From: Rhodocyclales bacterium
GTDB lineage: Bacteria; Pseudomonadota; Gammaproteobacteria; Burkholderiales; Rhodocyclaceae
Assembly (NCBI GenBank): GCA_016192435.1
Contig: JACPUD010000071.1
Span: 1 to 49,249, forward strand
Length of the DNA stretch: 49,249 nt
Direction of reading: 5' to 3'
Shown here: positions 1 through 8,277 of the stretch, one piece after another
Layout of the letters: each line of letters starts with the position of its first letter
Numbering within the stretch: position 1 is the first letter of the stretch
Program-made: the position numbers and the translations under genes
Notes under the pieces: generated by a model
The model's database searches: none
What the model saw: only the letters and a program-made list of their open reading frames with translations
What the model was told of the DNA's origin: nothing

Positions 1-1
1 C

Positions 2-256
2 TGCCGCATTTCGCTCAAGCGCAGCGAAGCCGCATTCGCCAAGGCGATGCGGGCCTGGAATTTCCGCGACCTGGGCGCGGGGCTGGAATGGGAGGGCGTG
101 GTGCCCGGCCCCGACCGCCTGCGCTTCATGGGCATGACCTCGCGCTACGTGGCGCTGATCAGCGACTATTCGCTGCACGAGGCGCCGCCCGCGGCCGCAG
201 GCAATGGCGACTTCGCGGCGCGGCACAAAGTTGGCGCAGGCGCCACGGTGATCTGA
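2..256 (+). CDS. C-terminal fragment of an unidentified protein
   Basis: The frame is open from the window edge to a TGA at 254-256, giving about 84 residues of a C-terminus. I do not recognise the family. Its stop overlaps the nosL ATG (ATGA-type overlap), so it is very probably co-transcribed with the nos maturation genes. Position in the cluster would fit an ABC ATPase such as NosF, but no Walker or signature motif lies in the visible part, so this is not claimed. The last residues (KVGAGATVI) are encoded by a copy of the interspersed repeat at 225-249, which appears to form the natural C-terminus. Confidence 0.6.
   Translation, partial: CRISLKRSEAAFAKAMRAWNFRDLGAGLEWEGVVPGPDRLRFMGMTSRYVALISDYSLHEAPPAAAGNGDFAARHKVGAGATVI
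225..249 (-). repeat. Interspersed 23-bp motif, copy 1
   Basis: AAAGTTGGCGCAGGCGCCAC is seen at the 3' end of the first coding region. It differs at a few positions from the best copy at 28418-28444. Strand is given relative to the form GCCGTRTCGCCAGCGCC. Confidence 0.6.
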
Positions 257-720
257 TGGACCGTCGCCGCTTTCTCGCCGCGGGCCTGGCGCTGACGCCC
301 ATCGCCGCCGCCCTGTCGGCCTGCGGCAGTGCCGGCGCCTGGCCCGAAGGCATGGCCGAAATCAAATGGGACCGCGATACCTGCACGCGCTGCAGCATGG
401 TCATATCCGATCGCCGCTTTGCCGCCGAGCTGCGCGGCGGCGAAAAGAACACCGTGTTCAAGTTCGATGACATCGGCTGCGCCGTGTTCTGGATGCGCGA
501 CAAGGCGAAGGACTTTCCCTGGATGGCCGAGCCGGCAACGCGCCTCTGGGTGGCCGATGCCGCGGGCAAGGGCGAGAAGTGGCTGGAAGCGCGCAAGGCC
601 TACTACGCCGGCGGCAGCATGTCGCCGATGGGTTACAACCAGTCCGCCCGCGCCTACGCCGAGGCAGGCAGCATGGACTTCACGGAGATGGGCACCCACG
701 TACTGGCCAAGGGAAAATGA
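256..720 (+). CDS. nosL: NosL, copper-binding lipoprotein for nitrous oxide reductase maturation
   Basis: A 154-residue protein. NosL proteins deliver copper to the periplasmic nitrous oxide reductase NosZ. The N-terminus is basic and hydrophobic and ends in a lipobox (L20-S-A-C23), so it should be membrane-anchored in the periplasm. The expected C-x2-C-x-M copper motif is present as CTRCSM at residues 43-48, followed by the conserved core with VFKFDDIGC and the C-terminal GSMSPMGYN stretch. The ATG overlaps the preceding stop, and nosY follows after about 110 bp. NosZ itself is not in the window and should lie upstream. Confidence 0.93.
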   Translation: MDRRRFLAAGLALTPIAAALSACGSAGAWPEGMAEIKWDRDTCTRCSMVISDRRFAAELRGGEKNTVFKFDDIGCAVFWMRDKAKDFPWMAEPATRLWVADAAGKGEKWLEARKAYYAGGSMSPMGYNQSARAYAEAGSMDFTEMGTHVLAKGK

Positions 721-735
721 CAACCATCCCCCCAT

Positions 736-756
736 CCCCCTTCCCGAGGAAGGGGG
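736..756. repeat. Intra-operon hairpin between nosL and nosY
   Basis: A perfect 9-bp inverted repeat (CCCCCTTCC / GGAAGGGGG) with a 3-nt loop lies in the 112-bp gap between nosL and nosY. No T-run follows, so it is more likely a REP-like or mRNA-stability hairpin than an intrinsic terminator. Confidence 0.5.
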
Positions 757-832
757 TGACCACGGTTCGCGGGCTGTGCCCGCTCCGGAATTTTGGCTGG
801 CCGCCTCTTTGGGACGGCCCGGCGGAGGCGGC

Positions 833-1660
833 ATGAAACAACTCTGGCTCACGGCAAAACTCGACATCGTCGAATCCCTGCGTGCGCGATGGTTCCAGGT
901 CTACACCCTGGTCTTCGGCGGCATCGTCGCCCTCTTGTTCCTGTTTGGCCTGACCGAGTCGCGCGTGCTCGGCTTCATCGGCCTCTCAAGGCTGTTGGTC
1001 ACCTACATCCAGCTGACCATGGCGATCCTGCCGATCTTCGTCCTCATCACCACGGTGCGCTCGGTGGCGGGCGACCGCGAAGCCGGCGTCTATGAATACC
1101 TGCTGTCCTTGCCGGTGTCGCTGGCGGCCTGGTTCTGGGGCAAGATTCTCGGCCGCTACATCGTGATCTTCCTGCCGGTGTTCGGCGCCATGGTGCTCGC
1201 GGTGCTGATTGCGCTGGTGCGCGGGATCGAGGTGCCGTGGGGCATGTTCGGCTATTACACGGCGCTGCTGGCGGTGATGGCGGCCTGCTTCCTGGGGCTG
1301 GGCATGCTGATCTCGGCGCTGGCGCGCAGCACCGACATGGCGCAGGGCGCGGCCTTCGTGGTCTGGCTGACGCTGCTGCTGTTCCTCGACCTGATCCTGC
1401 TCGGCGTGATGATCCAGGGCAAGGTCTCGCCCGAAGTCGCGGTCACGGTCGCGCTGGCCAATCCGCTGCAGGTGTTCCGCACGGCGGCTTTGGCGCTGTT
1501 CGATCCGCAGTTGATCGTGCTCGGCCCGTCGGCCTACGTCATCCTCGACCTGTTCGACGTGAGCGGCTACAAGGTCTTCGCCCTGGCCTATCCGACCCTG
1601 GTCGGCATTGCGGCGGCAAGCCTGGGCTATCAGTTGTTCCGCCGCGGCGACCTGCCATGA
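833..1660 (+). CDS. nosY: NosY-type ABC-2 permease of the nitrous oxide reductase maturation complex
   Basis: A 275-residue integral membrane protein with about six hydrophobic segments and the ABC-2 permease pattern near residues 75-110 (TTVRSVAGDREAGVYEYLLSLPVS). NosY is the membrane part of the NosFY ABC complex that works with NosD to assemble copper centres in NosZ. The start is the ATG directly after GCGGAGGCGGC. The ATP-binding partner NosF is not visible. The last codons overlap the next gene by 4 bp, indicating translational coupling to the thioredoxin-like gene. Confidence 0.88.
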   Translation: MKQLWLTAKLDIVESLRARWFQVYTLVFGGIVALLFLFGLTESRVLGFIGLSRLLVTYIQLTMAILPIFVLITTVRSVAGDREAGVYEYLLSLPVSLAAWFWGKILGRYIVIFLPVFGAMVLAVLIALVRGIEVPWGMFGYYTALLAVMAACFLGLGMLISALARSTDMAQGAAFVVWLTLLLFLDLILLGVMIQGKVSPEVAVTVALANPLQVFRTAALALFDPQLIVLGPSAYVILDLFDVSGYKVFALAYPTLVGIAAASLGYQLFRRGDLP

Positions 1661-2151
1661 GGCGGTTGCTGGCAGCCTTGTTGCTGGCCTGCGGCAGCTT
1701 TTCCGCCCTGGCTGCCGACAAGCTGTCCAGCGCGCCGCTGTTCGCCGCCACGCTGTTCGACCTCGACAACAAGGCGGTGGCCTTTGCCGCTTACCGCGGC
1801 AAGCCGCTGATCGTGAACTTCTGGGCGCGCTGGTGCCCGCCCTGTCGGGTCGAGATCCCCGAACTGGTGGAGGTGCAGACGCGCCATAAGGCGCGCGGCG
1901 TCGAAGTCATCGGCATCAGTCTCGAAAGCGATGCGCCGCCGGTGCGCGATTTCGCCAAGGCCTACGACATCAATTACACCGTGCTGCTGACGCGCGACAA
2001 GGGCGTCGCCCTGTTGCAGGCGCTGGGCAACGCCAAGGCCGGCTTGCCCTACACTGTGGTGCTCAACCGCCGCGGCGAGATCGTCGGCAGCAAGCTCGGC
2101 GCGATGAACGGCGCCGAACTGGAAGCCGCCGCCGCAGCGGCGCTCAAATGA
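1657..2151 (+). CDS. TlpA/ResA-like periplasmic thioredoxin
   Basis: A 164-residue protein with a cleavable signal peptide (about residues 1-20) and a TlpA/ResA-type thioredoxin fold. The active site is WCPPC at residues 59-63 within NFWARWCPPC, and the cis-Pro loop is GLPYTVVLNRRG. It should act as a periplasmic disulfide reductase. Its place between nosY and nosD, with a 4-bp overlap with nosY, suggests that it keeps cysteines of NosL, NosZ or the SCO proteins reduced for copper loading; that role is inference. It is shorter than full TlpA because it lacks a membrane anchor. Confidence 0.85.
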   Translation: MRRLLAALLLACGSFSALAADKLSSAPLFAATLFDLDNKAVAFAAYRGKPLIVNFWARWCPPCRVEIPELVEVQTRHKARGVEVIGISLESDAPPVRDFAKAYDINYTVLLTRDKGVALLQALGNAKAGLPYTVVLNRRGEIVGSKLGAMNGAELEAAAAAALK

Positions 2152-2179
2152 CCAACCGCCAGACCGAAGGACGCCAAAT

Positions 2180-3133
2180 ATGCCGAAGCCGCTGGAACCG
2201 ACCCTGGAAGCCCTGTCCAACCCCTTCCTGCGCTATTTTGCGGCGACCCGGCCGGCCTTTCTTTCCGTCACCTTCGTCGGCTGCCTGCTGGGGCTCGCCA
2301 CCGCGGCCTGGTCCGGCATCGCCGTCGGCCCGGCGCTGGCCACCGTGACGCTGTTCTTCGCCCTGATGGCACACGCCGGCGCCAACGTGATCAACGACTA
2401 CTACGATGCGCTGTCGGGCTGCGACGGCGCCAACACCGAACGCCAGTTTCCCTTCACCGGCGGCAGCCGCTTCATCCAGAACGGCGTGCTCTCGCTGCGT
2501 GCCACCGGCATACTCGGCTATGCGCTGCTGGCGGTGGTGGTGCCAGCCGGCCTCTGGCTGACCGCGGTCAGCGCCTCGGGGCTGATGCTGATCGGCCTGG
2601 CCGGGCTGGTGGTGGGCTGGGCCTATTCGGCGCCGCCGCTGAAGCTGCAGAGCCGGGGGCTGGGCGAGTTCGCCATCACCGCCGGCTGGCTGCTGGTGGT
2701 GGTCGGCAGCGACTTCGTGCAGCGCCACGGTTTCGCCTTCGCGCCCGTCGCCAGCGGCCTGGGCTTCGCCCTGTTGGTGGCCAACGTGCTCTACATCAAC
2801 CAGTTTCCGGACGTCAAGGCCGACGCCGGCGCCGGCAAGAACACGCTGGTGGTGCGGCTCGGCGTGGCGCGCGCGCGCTGGGGCTATGTGCTGATTGCCG
2901 CGCTGGCCTACGGCTGGCCGCTGCTGATGGTGCTGCTGGGCCAACTGCCGCTGCCGGCGCTGTTCGCGCTGCTGCCCGCGGCCGCCAGCATCGGCGCGAC
3001 GCGCCGGCTCTGGTCCTGCGCGGGACGGCCGGCGGAACTGACGCCCGCGCTCAAGCTGACCATCCTCGCCGCGAGCGCTCACGGCCTGTTGCTGGCCATC
3101 GTGCTGAGCCTGCCATGGAGCCGTGCGGCCTGA
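2180..3133 (+). CDS. UbiA-family polyprenyltransferase (MenA-like)
   Basis: A 317-residue polytopic protein with about eight hydrophobic segments. The two Asp-rich prenyl-diphosphate/Mg sites of the UbiA superfamily are visible: NVINDYYDALSG with a downstream Asp, near residue 72, and NQFPDVKADAG near residue 213. The pattern NDYYD...GGSRxIQxG is closest to 1,4-dihydroxy-2-naphthoate prenyltransferase (MenA) and relatives. It sits between the thioredoxin gene and nosD and its end overlaps nosD. The substrate cannot be told from sequence; a quinone-type aromatic is the family expectation. Being in a nos cluster is unusual. Confidence 0.8.
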   Translation: MPKPLEPTLEALSNPFLRYFAATRPAFLSVTFVGCLLGLATAAWSGIAVGPALATVTLFFALMAHAGANVINDYYDALSGCDGANTERQFPFTGGSRFIQNGVLSLRATGILGYALLAVVVPAGLWLTAVSASGLMLIGLAGLVVGWAYSAPPLKLQSRGLGEFAITAGWLLVVVGSDFVQRHGFAFAPVASGLGFALLVANVLYINQFPDVKADAGAGKNTLVVRLGVARARWGYVLIAALAYGWPLLMVLLGQLPLPALFALLPAAASIGATRRLWSCAGRPAELTPALKLTILAASAHGLLLAIVLSLPWSRAA

Positions 3134-4386
3134 ACGGGTGCGCGGCGCGTGGCCTGAAGCCCCGACTTCGCCTGCGCCGCACCGGCCTGTGCCTCCTGGC
3201 CGGCCTGGCCCTGCCGGCACTAGTGGCTATGGCGGCGGCGCCCTTGCCGCTGCAGCCGCTGATCGATGCCGCGCCGGCCGGCGCCACGCTGCGCCTGGCG
3301 CCGGGCGCCTATGCCGGCCCGGTGCATATCTCGCGCGCGCTGACCCTGGATGGTGGGCGTCAGGCCGTCATCGTCGGCAACGGCACCGGCACGGTGCTTT
3401 CCGTTGCGGCGAACAGCGTCACGCTGCGCGGCCTGCGCCTGACCGGCAGCGGCGAGCTGCACGACCATGTCGATGCCGGCATCCTGCTGGAGGGCGACGA
3501 CCATCGGGTCGAGGACAACCAGATCGACGACGTGCTGTTCGGCATCCACCTTAAGCAGGTGCGCCGCTCGCGCATCGCCGGCAACCGCATCACCGGCAAG
3601 GACCTCGCGCCGGCCATGCGCGGCGACGCGCTGCGCGTCTGGTACAGCCAGCACAACGTGATCGAGGGCAACCAATTCACGCGCGCGCGCGACCTGACCT
3701 TCGCCAACTCGGCGGACAACCGCATCGTCGGCAACCAATTCAGCGACGGCCGCTACGGCATGCACATCATTTTCTCGCCGCGGCTGCTGGTCGCGAACAA
3801 CCGCCTGACCGCCACCGGCACCGGCATCGTGGTGCTGTATTCGCCGGACCTGGTGCTGCGCGGCAACCATGTCGCGCATGCCCTGACCGACGGCGGTGGC
3901 GGCATCGTGTTCAAGGAAAGCAACGATGCCCTGGTCGAACACAACGAAGTCCTGCACTGCTCGGTCGGCCTGCGGGTCGACGCGCCGCCGCAGTCGTTCG
4001 GGGCGCTGACGGTGCGCCACAATCGCTTCGCCCACAACATCGTCGGCATGTACTTCTACGGCGAGGAGGGCGGCCATCGCATTCACGACAACCGCTTCGA
4101 GAACAACCTCAACACCGTGGCGATCAGCGCGCCGGGAGCCGGCAGCGCCAATCTCTGGCGCGCCAATTTCTGGGACGACTACCGCGGCTTCGACCGCAAC
4201 CGCGACGGCGTCGGCGACACGCCGCACGAGGTCCGGCTGTATGCCGATCGGATCTGGATGGAAACCCCGATGACGACTTTTTTCCGCAACTCGCCGGCGC
4301 TCGAAATCCTGGATTTTCTCGAACGCCTGGCGCCGTTTTCCTCGCCGCATCTGGTCCTGCGCGATCCTGCGCCGCGCATGCGCTGA
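3115..4386 (+). CDS. nosD: NosD, periplasmic copper-centre maturation protein (right-handed beta-helix)
   Basis: A 423-residue protein with an N-terminal hydrophobic export signal (about residues 22-42) followed by repeated NosD/CASH beta-helix rungs, seen as recurring N-x-[IFV]-x-[GN]-N motifs (VEDNQIDD, IAGNRITG, IEGNQFTR, IVGNQFSD, VANNRLTA). The C-terminal signature LWRANFWDDYRGFDRNRDGVGDTP is typical of NosD. It works with NosF and NosY to mature the copper centres of NosZ. The chosen ATG overlaps the UbiA-family gene by 19 bp; a later start just before the hydrophobic segment is possible. Confidence 0.92.
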   Translation: MEPCGLNGCAARGLKPRLRLRRTGLCLLAGLALPALVAMAAAPLPLQPLIDAAPAGATLRLAPGAYAGPVHISRALTLDGGRQAVIVGNGTGTVLSVAANSVTLRGLRLTGSGELHDHVDAGILLEGDDHRVEDNQIDDVLFGIHLKQVRRSRIAGNRITGKDLAPAMRGDALRVWYSQHNVIEGNQFTRARDLTFANSADNRIVGNQFSDGRYGMHIIFSPRLLVANNRLTATGTGIVVLYSPDLVLRGNHVAHALTDGGGGIVFKESNDALVEHNEVLHCSVGLRVDAPPQSFGALTVRHNRFAHNIVGMYFYGEEGGHRIHDNRFENNLNTVAISAPGAGSANLWRANFWDDYRGFDRNRDGVGDTPHEVRLYADRIWMETPMTTFFRNSPALEILDFLERLAPFSSPHLVLRDPAPRMR

Positions 4387-4458
4387 GCCTGCAATCCACC
4401 TGAAAACTCCGGATCAAATGCCTTTCGCATCATCAATCCCGAACCCCAAGGAAGACTC

Positions 4459-4815
4459 ATGAAACCATCGCGAATCACCCTGTTGCCGCTGCTCGCCGTG
4501 CTGTCAGCGCCAACTCTTGCGGCCGACGCCGAGGCTGGCCTGCAGGCGATCAAGGCGCTCGGCACGGCGAACGGCCAGGCGCTGGCCTGCGCCCAGATGC
4601 CGGCCGCCGCGCGGGCCAAGTCGCTGATGCTGGCCCATGCGCCGAAGACCCAGCGTTTCGGCGACGCCTACGAAGAGGCCACCCAGGCCGCCTACCTGGC
4701 GCAGACGCGGGTGACGGACGCCTGCCCGGAGCCGCTGCGGCTCATCGATCAATTGAATCAACTGGCGCTGCAGCTCGCCGCGACCCTGCCCGTCGGCGCT
4801 GCGGAGTCGAAGTAG
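4459..4815 (+). CDS. Small exported protein of unknown function
   Basis: A 118-residue protein starting MKPSRITLLPLLAVLSAPTL with a clear signal peptide ending near residue 22 (LAADA). The mature part is helical and has two cysteines (CAQM, DACPE), which may form a disulfide. No family recognised. AAGGAAGAC lies upstream of the ATG as ribosome binding site. It is followed 1 bp later by a SCO gene and so probably shares its transcript. The signal-peptide cleavage region overlaps a copy of the interspersed repeat at 4504-4522. Confidence 0.7.
   Translation: MKPSRITLLPLLAVLSAPTLAADAEAGLQAIKALGTANGQALACAQMPAAARAKSLMLAHAPKTQRFGDAYEEATQAAYLAQTRVTDACPEPLRLIDQLNQLALQLAATLPVGAAESK
4504..4522 (+). repeat. 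Interspersed 23-bp motif, copy 2
   Basis: TCAGCGCCAACTCTTGCGG sits in the signal peptide of the small exported protein and encodes SAPTLA. It is a degenerate copy in which the 5' GCCGTGTCGCC half is eroded. Confidence 0.5.
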
Positions 4816-4816
4816 C

Positions 4817-5440
4817 ATGATCCGTCCGCCCGCGGCGGCGGTTTTTCTCGCGGTGCTGGGCGCCAGCTTGCCGGCGGCGCAGGCCGCGCCCCCGCCCGCG
4901 CCTGTGTCCGCGCATCAGCTCGGGCCTGAAGTGCCGGCCGGCATCGCACCGCGCTACCTGCTGATGAATCCGCAGGGCAGGGCGGTGAGCCAGGAGGATT
5001 TTCGTGGGCGTTTCCAGCTGGTGACCTTCGGCTTCGTTTCCTGTCCGGATGTCTGCCCGACCACGCTGCTGGAGTTCCGGCATGTCCTGGCCCTGCTCGG
5101 CGGGCGGGCCGCGCGCCTGCAGGCGATCTTCATCACCGTCGATCCGGAGCGCGACACGCCCGCGGTGCTGCGCGAATACACGGCCGCCTTCGATTCGCGC
5201 ATCCTCGGCCTGAGCGGCTCGGCCGAGCTGGTGCGGCGCGCGGCGGACAGCTTTCGTGTGCAGTACGAACAGGTGCGCGAGCCGGGCGCGGCGCCCGGCC
5301 AATACACCATGAACCACACCGCCGGCATGTATCTGCTCGACGGTCGCGGACAGTTCCTGGCCAAGTTCGCCTATGCCATGCCGGCCGCGGAAATCGCCGC
5401 CCGCATCGGCGCGGCCATGACCGCCGCCGGCATGCCCTGA
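4817..5440 (+). CDS. SCO1/SenC-family copper chaperone
   Basis: A 207-residue exported protein (signal peptide to about residue 23) with the SCO copper-binding motif CPDVCP (Cys76 and Cys80) in FGFVSCPDVCPTT and the distal ligand His in the NHTAG segment. SCO proteins insert or reduce copper for CuA-type centres; in a nos neighbourhood the CuA site of NosZ is a plausible target, which is inference. It begins 1 bp after the previous stop and is followed 10 bp later by a flavoprotein gene. It is the first of three SCO genes in the window. Confidence 0.9.
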   Translation: MIRPPAAAVFLAVLGASLPAAQAAPPPAPVSAHQLGPEVPAGIAPRYLLMNPQGRAVSQEDFRGRFQLVTFGFVSCPDVCPTTLLEFRHVLALLGGRAARLQAIFITVDPERDTPAVLREYTAAFDSRILGLSGSAELVRRAADSFRVQYEQVREPGAAPGQYTMNHTAGMYLLDGRGQFLAKFAYAMPAAEIAARIGAAMTAAGMP

Positions 5441-5450
5441 GTCCGGGCGC

Positions 5451-6758
5451 ATGGCCAATTTCCGCAGCGCCGGCCGGCGCCATTTTCTCTGTGCGAGTCT
5501 CGGCCTCGGCGGCGCGCTGCTGTCGCCGCGCGTGCTCGGAAAATCCCTGCCCGAACTGTTGCCGTCCGCCGGCGCCCGCCGCGTGCTGATCGTCGGCGGC
5601 GGCTGGGGCGGGCTCAGCGCCGCGCGCCGTCTGCGTCTGCTCGCGCCGCAGCTCGATGTCGTGCTGATCGAGCGCGAAGCGGCGTTCCGCTCGCTGCCGC
5701 TGAGCAACAAATGGCTGGTCGGCCGCACCGACGATGCCTTGCCGCCACAGGATTACGCGCGGACGGCGCAGGCCTTCGGCTACCGGGTGATCCGCGCCGA
5801 AGTCACGGCGATCGACCGCGAACAGCGGCGCGTCCATACCGCGCAGGAAACGCTGGGCTATGACTGGCTGATACTCGCTGCCGGCATCGACTACGACTAT
5901 GCGCCGTGGCTGGGCGACGACGCGCGCGCCATCGAGGCGACGCGGCGGCTTTACCCGGCCGGCTTCATGGCCGACGAACTCGATGCGCTGAAGCGCAAGC
6001 TGGCCGCATTCAAGGGCGGCGAACTGCTGATGACGGTGCCGCCGGGACCGTCGCGCTGCCCGTCGGCGCCCTACGAGCGTGCGGTGATGATCGCCTGGTG
6101 GCTGAAGACGCGCGGCATCAAGGGGCGCCTGGTCCTGGTCGATGCCGGCGGCGGCATGCAGCGCTTCAACCGCATCTTTGCCGAGCGTTACCGCGATCAG
6201 GTCCTGCATCTGACCCACGCCGCGGTGAAGTCGCTGGATCCCTTCCGCAAAGTTCTCGTCACCGAATTCGATGAGCTCAAGTTCGACGATGCGATCATCA
6301 TTGCCCCGCAGCAGGCGAACGCACTGGTGCGCCAGGCGGGACTGAGCGAGCCCGCTGCCAATGGCAAGCCGGGGGCGTGGGCAGCCTTCGATCCGCTGCA
6401 TCTGCATGCGATCGGCGACGAACGGGTATTCCTGATCGGCGACCTGCTGGGGCGGGTGTCGCCCCTCTTCGGCCCTTACCCGAAGAGCGCGCACCTGGCC
6501 TGTCATCTCGGCCGCATCGCCGCCGCCGAAATCGCCGCGCGCGCGCAGGGCAAGCCGCCGCCGCCGCAATTGCCCGAGAGCGTCTGCCACGTCTACACCG
6601 ACGCCGAGCCGATGGAAATGCTGCGCATCGACGCCAGCTACCGCCGGCGCGGCGACGGCCTGATCGCGCAGACCGTGCGCCAGCACGAAGACCCGCAGCC
6701 GCGCGGCGAGGATGTGCAGTGGGCGCGCTCCCTCCACGCCGAAATGCTGGCGTTCTGA
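5451..6758 (+). CDS. FccB/SoxF-like FAD-dependent pyridine nucleotide-disulfide oxidoreductase, Tat-exported
   Basis: A 435-residue flavoprotein. The N-terminus contains a Tat-like signal (GRRHFLCASLGLGGALL), then the FAD Rossmann motif VLIVGGGWGGLSAARRL near residue 45. PPGPSRCPSAPYERA around residue 200 resembles the conserved segment of flavocytochrome c sulfide dehydrogenase flavin subunits (FccB), and the C-terminal GD motif VFLIGDLLG is present. No cytochrome partner gene is adjacent. Sulfide oxidation is the family expectation, but a redox role in the nos or SCO operon is equally open. It is the last gene before the integron array. Confidence 0.8.
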   Translation: MANFRSAGRRHFLCASLGLGGALLSPRVLGKSLPELLPSAGARRVLIVGGGWGGLSAARRLRLLAPQLDVVLIEREAAFRSLPLSNKWLVGRTDDALPPQDYARTAQAFGYRVIRAEVTAIDREQRRVHTAQETLGYDWLILAAGIDYDYAPWLGDDARAIEATRRLYPAGFMADELDALKRKLAAFKGGELLMTVPPGPSRCPSAPYERAVMIAWWLKTRGIKGRLVLVDAGGGMQRFNRIFAERYRDQVLHLTHAAVKSLDPFRKVLVTEFDELKFDDAIIIAPQQANALVRQAGLSEPAANGKPGAWAAFDPLHLHAIGDERVFLIGDLLGRVSPLFGPYPKSAHLACHLGRIAAAEIAARAQGKPPPPQLPESVCHVYTDAEPMEMLRIDASYRRRGDGLIAQTVRQHEDPQPRGEDVQWARSLHAEMLAF

Positions 6759-7078
6759 CTTGCCGGCCGAGCGCGATCAGCGACGGGTACAGGCCGTGGC
6801 CTTGCCGTCATGGCTGCAGCTCGCCGGGAATAGCTGCAATGTAGCGGGCTGCTATACGCGGGCTGACGGCCAGGAGCAGTCCCACGGGATTGCACCCAAA
6901 AGCGGCCACACGTACCTGTGACTCTGCCACCGGAAAACTATCCACAGGTGTCCGGTATATTGGAGTTATTATGCTGACAGCAAAAATACTAAGTGACTGA
7001 TAACTATCCACTTAGAACGACATTCCCGACGTCATCAATATCATCTGTTATACGGACCCCAGTGTCCGTGTAAACACT
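6759..7078. other. Gene-free leader of the cassette array; no integrase remnant seen
   Basis: A 320-bp stretch between the FccB-like gene and the first cassette boundary. It turns AT-rich from about 6900. I looked on both strands for an intI integrase or fragments of one and saw none. It probably carries the promoter that drives the cassettes, but no convincing -35/-10 pair could be assigned. Confidence 0.5.
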
Positions 7079-7085
7079 GTTAGAG
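7079..7085 (+). other. Left array boundary core site (attI-like), GTTAGAG
   Basis: AAACACTGTTAGAG marks the 5' end of cassette 1. GTTAGAG is complementary to the R'' CTCTAAC at the end of the same cassette (7502-7508). No upstream attC arms are seen, so it could be the residual attI or a half site left after a deletion. Confidence 0.6.
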
Positions 7086-7090
7086 CCGTT

Positions 7091-7507
7091 ATGCCATCAC
7101 ACTCCCTCACCGCCGCAATACTTCTTGTAGCGTTATCTTCTGGTACTTCTGGCCTCGCTCTCGCTAACTCTGATTGTGACCGCCCCGACCTTGACCACTC
7201 CACCCAAGTCCAATGCATCGCCACCCGAATTAGGGCTCTTGATAGCGAACTTAATCGCACCTACCAAGCTGCCCTTTCCGCCATGCCGGAAACATCGCCT
7301 CAGGATCGCCGGAAAGAAAGAGAGCAGCTCCGCAAGTCTCAGCGTGCTTGGCTCAAGTACAAACAAGAAAACTGCACACTGGTTGGCGCAATTGAAGGTG
7401 GCAGCAACCTCGCGGTAACCCATCACGCGGGGCTCTGCGAAGAAGAAGCACTGAAGGAGCGCATTTCGTTTTTGAAGGGTGTCGCGGATGCCAGTTCCCG
7501 GCTCTAA
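7091..7507 (+). CDS. Cassette 1: LprI-like DUF1311 exported protein
   Basis: A 138-residue protein with a signal peptide (about residues 1-25) and a DUF1311/LprI-type domain: CxxPDLDHSTQVQCIATRIRALDSELNRTYQAAL, then QLRKSQRAWLKYKQENC, with paired cysteines. LprI of Mycobacterium is a lysozyme inhibitor, and many DUF1311 proteins are periplasmic with unknown roles. The TAA stop lies within the R'' core of attC1, as is common in cassettes. There is almost no room for a cassette-borne promoter, since the ATG is only 12 bp from the boundary, so it probably depends on upstream transcription. Confidence 0.85.
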   Translation: MPSHSLTAAILLVALSSGTSGLALANSDCDRPDLDHSTQVQCIATRIRALDSELNRTYQAALSAMPETSPQDRRKEREQLRKSQRAWLKYKQENCTLVGAIEGGSNLAVTHHAGLCEEEALKERISFLKGVADASSRL

Positions 7508-7588
7508 CATGGCGGTCGACCTCGCTCCCTTCGGTCGCTGGACGCTGCGCGATAAAGCCGCGCAGCGCCGGTCACCTCTACGTTAGCC
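7502..7588 (+). other. attC1 recombination site
   Basis: 87 bp: R'' CTCTAAC at 7502-7508, R' GTTAGCC at 7582-7588, with stem arms GCTGCGCG and CGCGCAGC between. It belongs to the long attC subtype shared with attC5 and attC6. Confidence 0.9.
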
Positions 7589-7618
7589 ATTTCACCTCAC
7601 TCTAGAAGGCCGCTCCCC

Positions 7619-8206
7619 ATGGATCTCAAGACTGCACTAATTCTTGCTGCACGCCGCTATCTCGCACCCACCTTGGTCGTCGTCCTAGTGCTCGCCAGCG
7701 GAATGACATACGTGTGGGGAGAATACAAAGAGCTATTGAAAGAACGAAAGGCTCTAAGCGATGAGATTGTTCTCTCTGAAAAGAACCGCGCTGATGCATC
7801 AATAGCGCTCATCGCGCAGAAGGCCGAGCTTGAAAAGCGCGAGTTCGTCCTCCAACAACTGGAGGGGCAAAACAAAGACAGGCTTGCTGCGCTTCAACAA
7901 CGAGCAAGTGAATATGAGTCAGCCTTTGGAAAATTGCAACAAGCGCAGTCTTCGGTGAGCCAAGCCCAGCGACAAAAGGAGGTTGAAGACAAGATTCAAA
8001 GCCTCATGTCGCAGTTTTCCTCAATGGGTGTCAATCTGAACGACTCTACTCGCTGCGGAGATACCGATGGTCAAAGCCGTTTCAACGCCGCCAAAGCAAA
8101 GTATTCGGAAATCTATACTCTGGCAGAGGCCAATGGCATGACCAAACGATTTAGCAGTTTCTTCTTTCAAAATGGACAACACATCATTTCGTCATGCCAG
8201 AAATAG
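7619..8206 (+). CDS. Cassette 2: single-pass membrane protein with coiled coil
   Basis: 195 residues. One N-terminal transmembrane helix (about residues 14-33), then a long charged coiled coil (about residues 35-130, rich in K/E/Q/A heptads), then a C-terminal part with two cysteines (TRCGD and SSCQK). No family recognised. The layout, an inner-membrane anchor with a periplasmic or cytosolic coiled coil, is frequent among cassette-encoded proteins. Its ATG is 37 bp inside the cassette and the TAG stop lies at the R'' of attC2. Confidence 0.75.
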   Translation: MDLKTALILAARRYLAPTLVVVLVLASGMTYVWGEYKELLKERKALSDEIVLSEKNRADASIALIAQKAELEKREFVLQQLEGQNKDRLAALQQRASEYESAFGKLQQAQSSVSQAQRQKEVEDKIQSLMSQFSSMGVNLNDSTRCGDTDGQSRFNAAKAKYSEIYTLAEANGMTKRFSSFFFQNGQHIISSCQK

Positions 8207-8271
8207 CTAACCCATCATTCCACCGGACCTGCGCGAAAAGCCGCGCAGGCCGGTGAATTCAGACGTTGGGC
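8205..8271 (+). other. attC2 recombination site
   Basis: 67 bp, the shortest: R'' AGCTAAC at 8205-8211 and R' GTTGGGC at 8265-8271. The stem is CCTGCGCG/CGCGCAGG, a compensated variant of the common stem. Confidence 0.88.
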
Positions 8272-8277
8272 GTCCTA

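Noticed and set aside
2..256. Naming the first fragment nosF from its position before nosL
   Set aside because: No ATPase motif falls in the visible part and the C-terminus is not one I can match to NosF.
6808..7011. Integrase gene or remnant upstream of the cassette array
   Set aside because: The 67-codon minus-strand frame here shows none of the tyrosine-recombinase motifs, and other frames are short.
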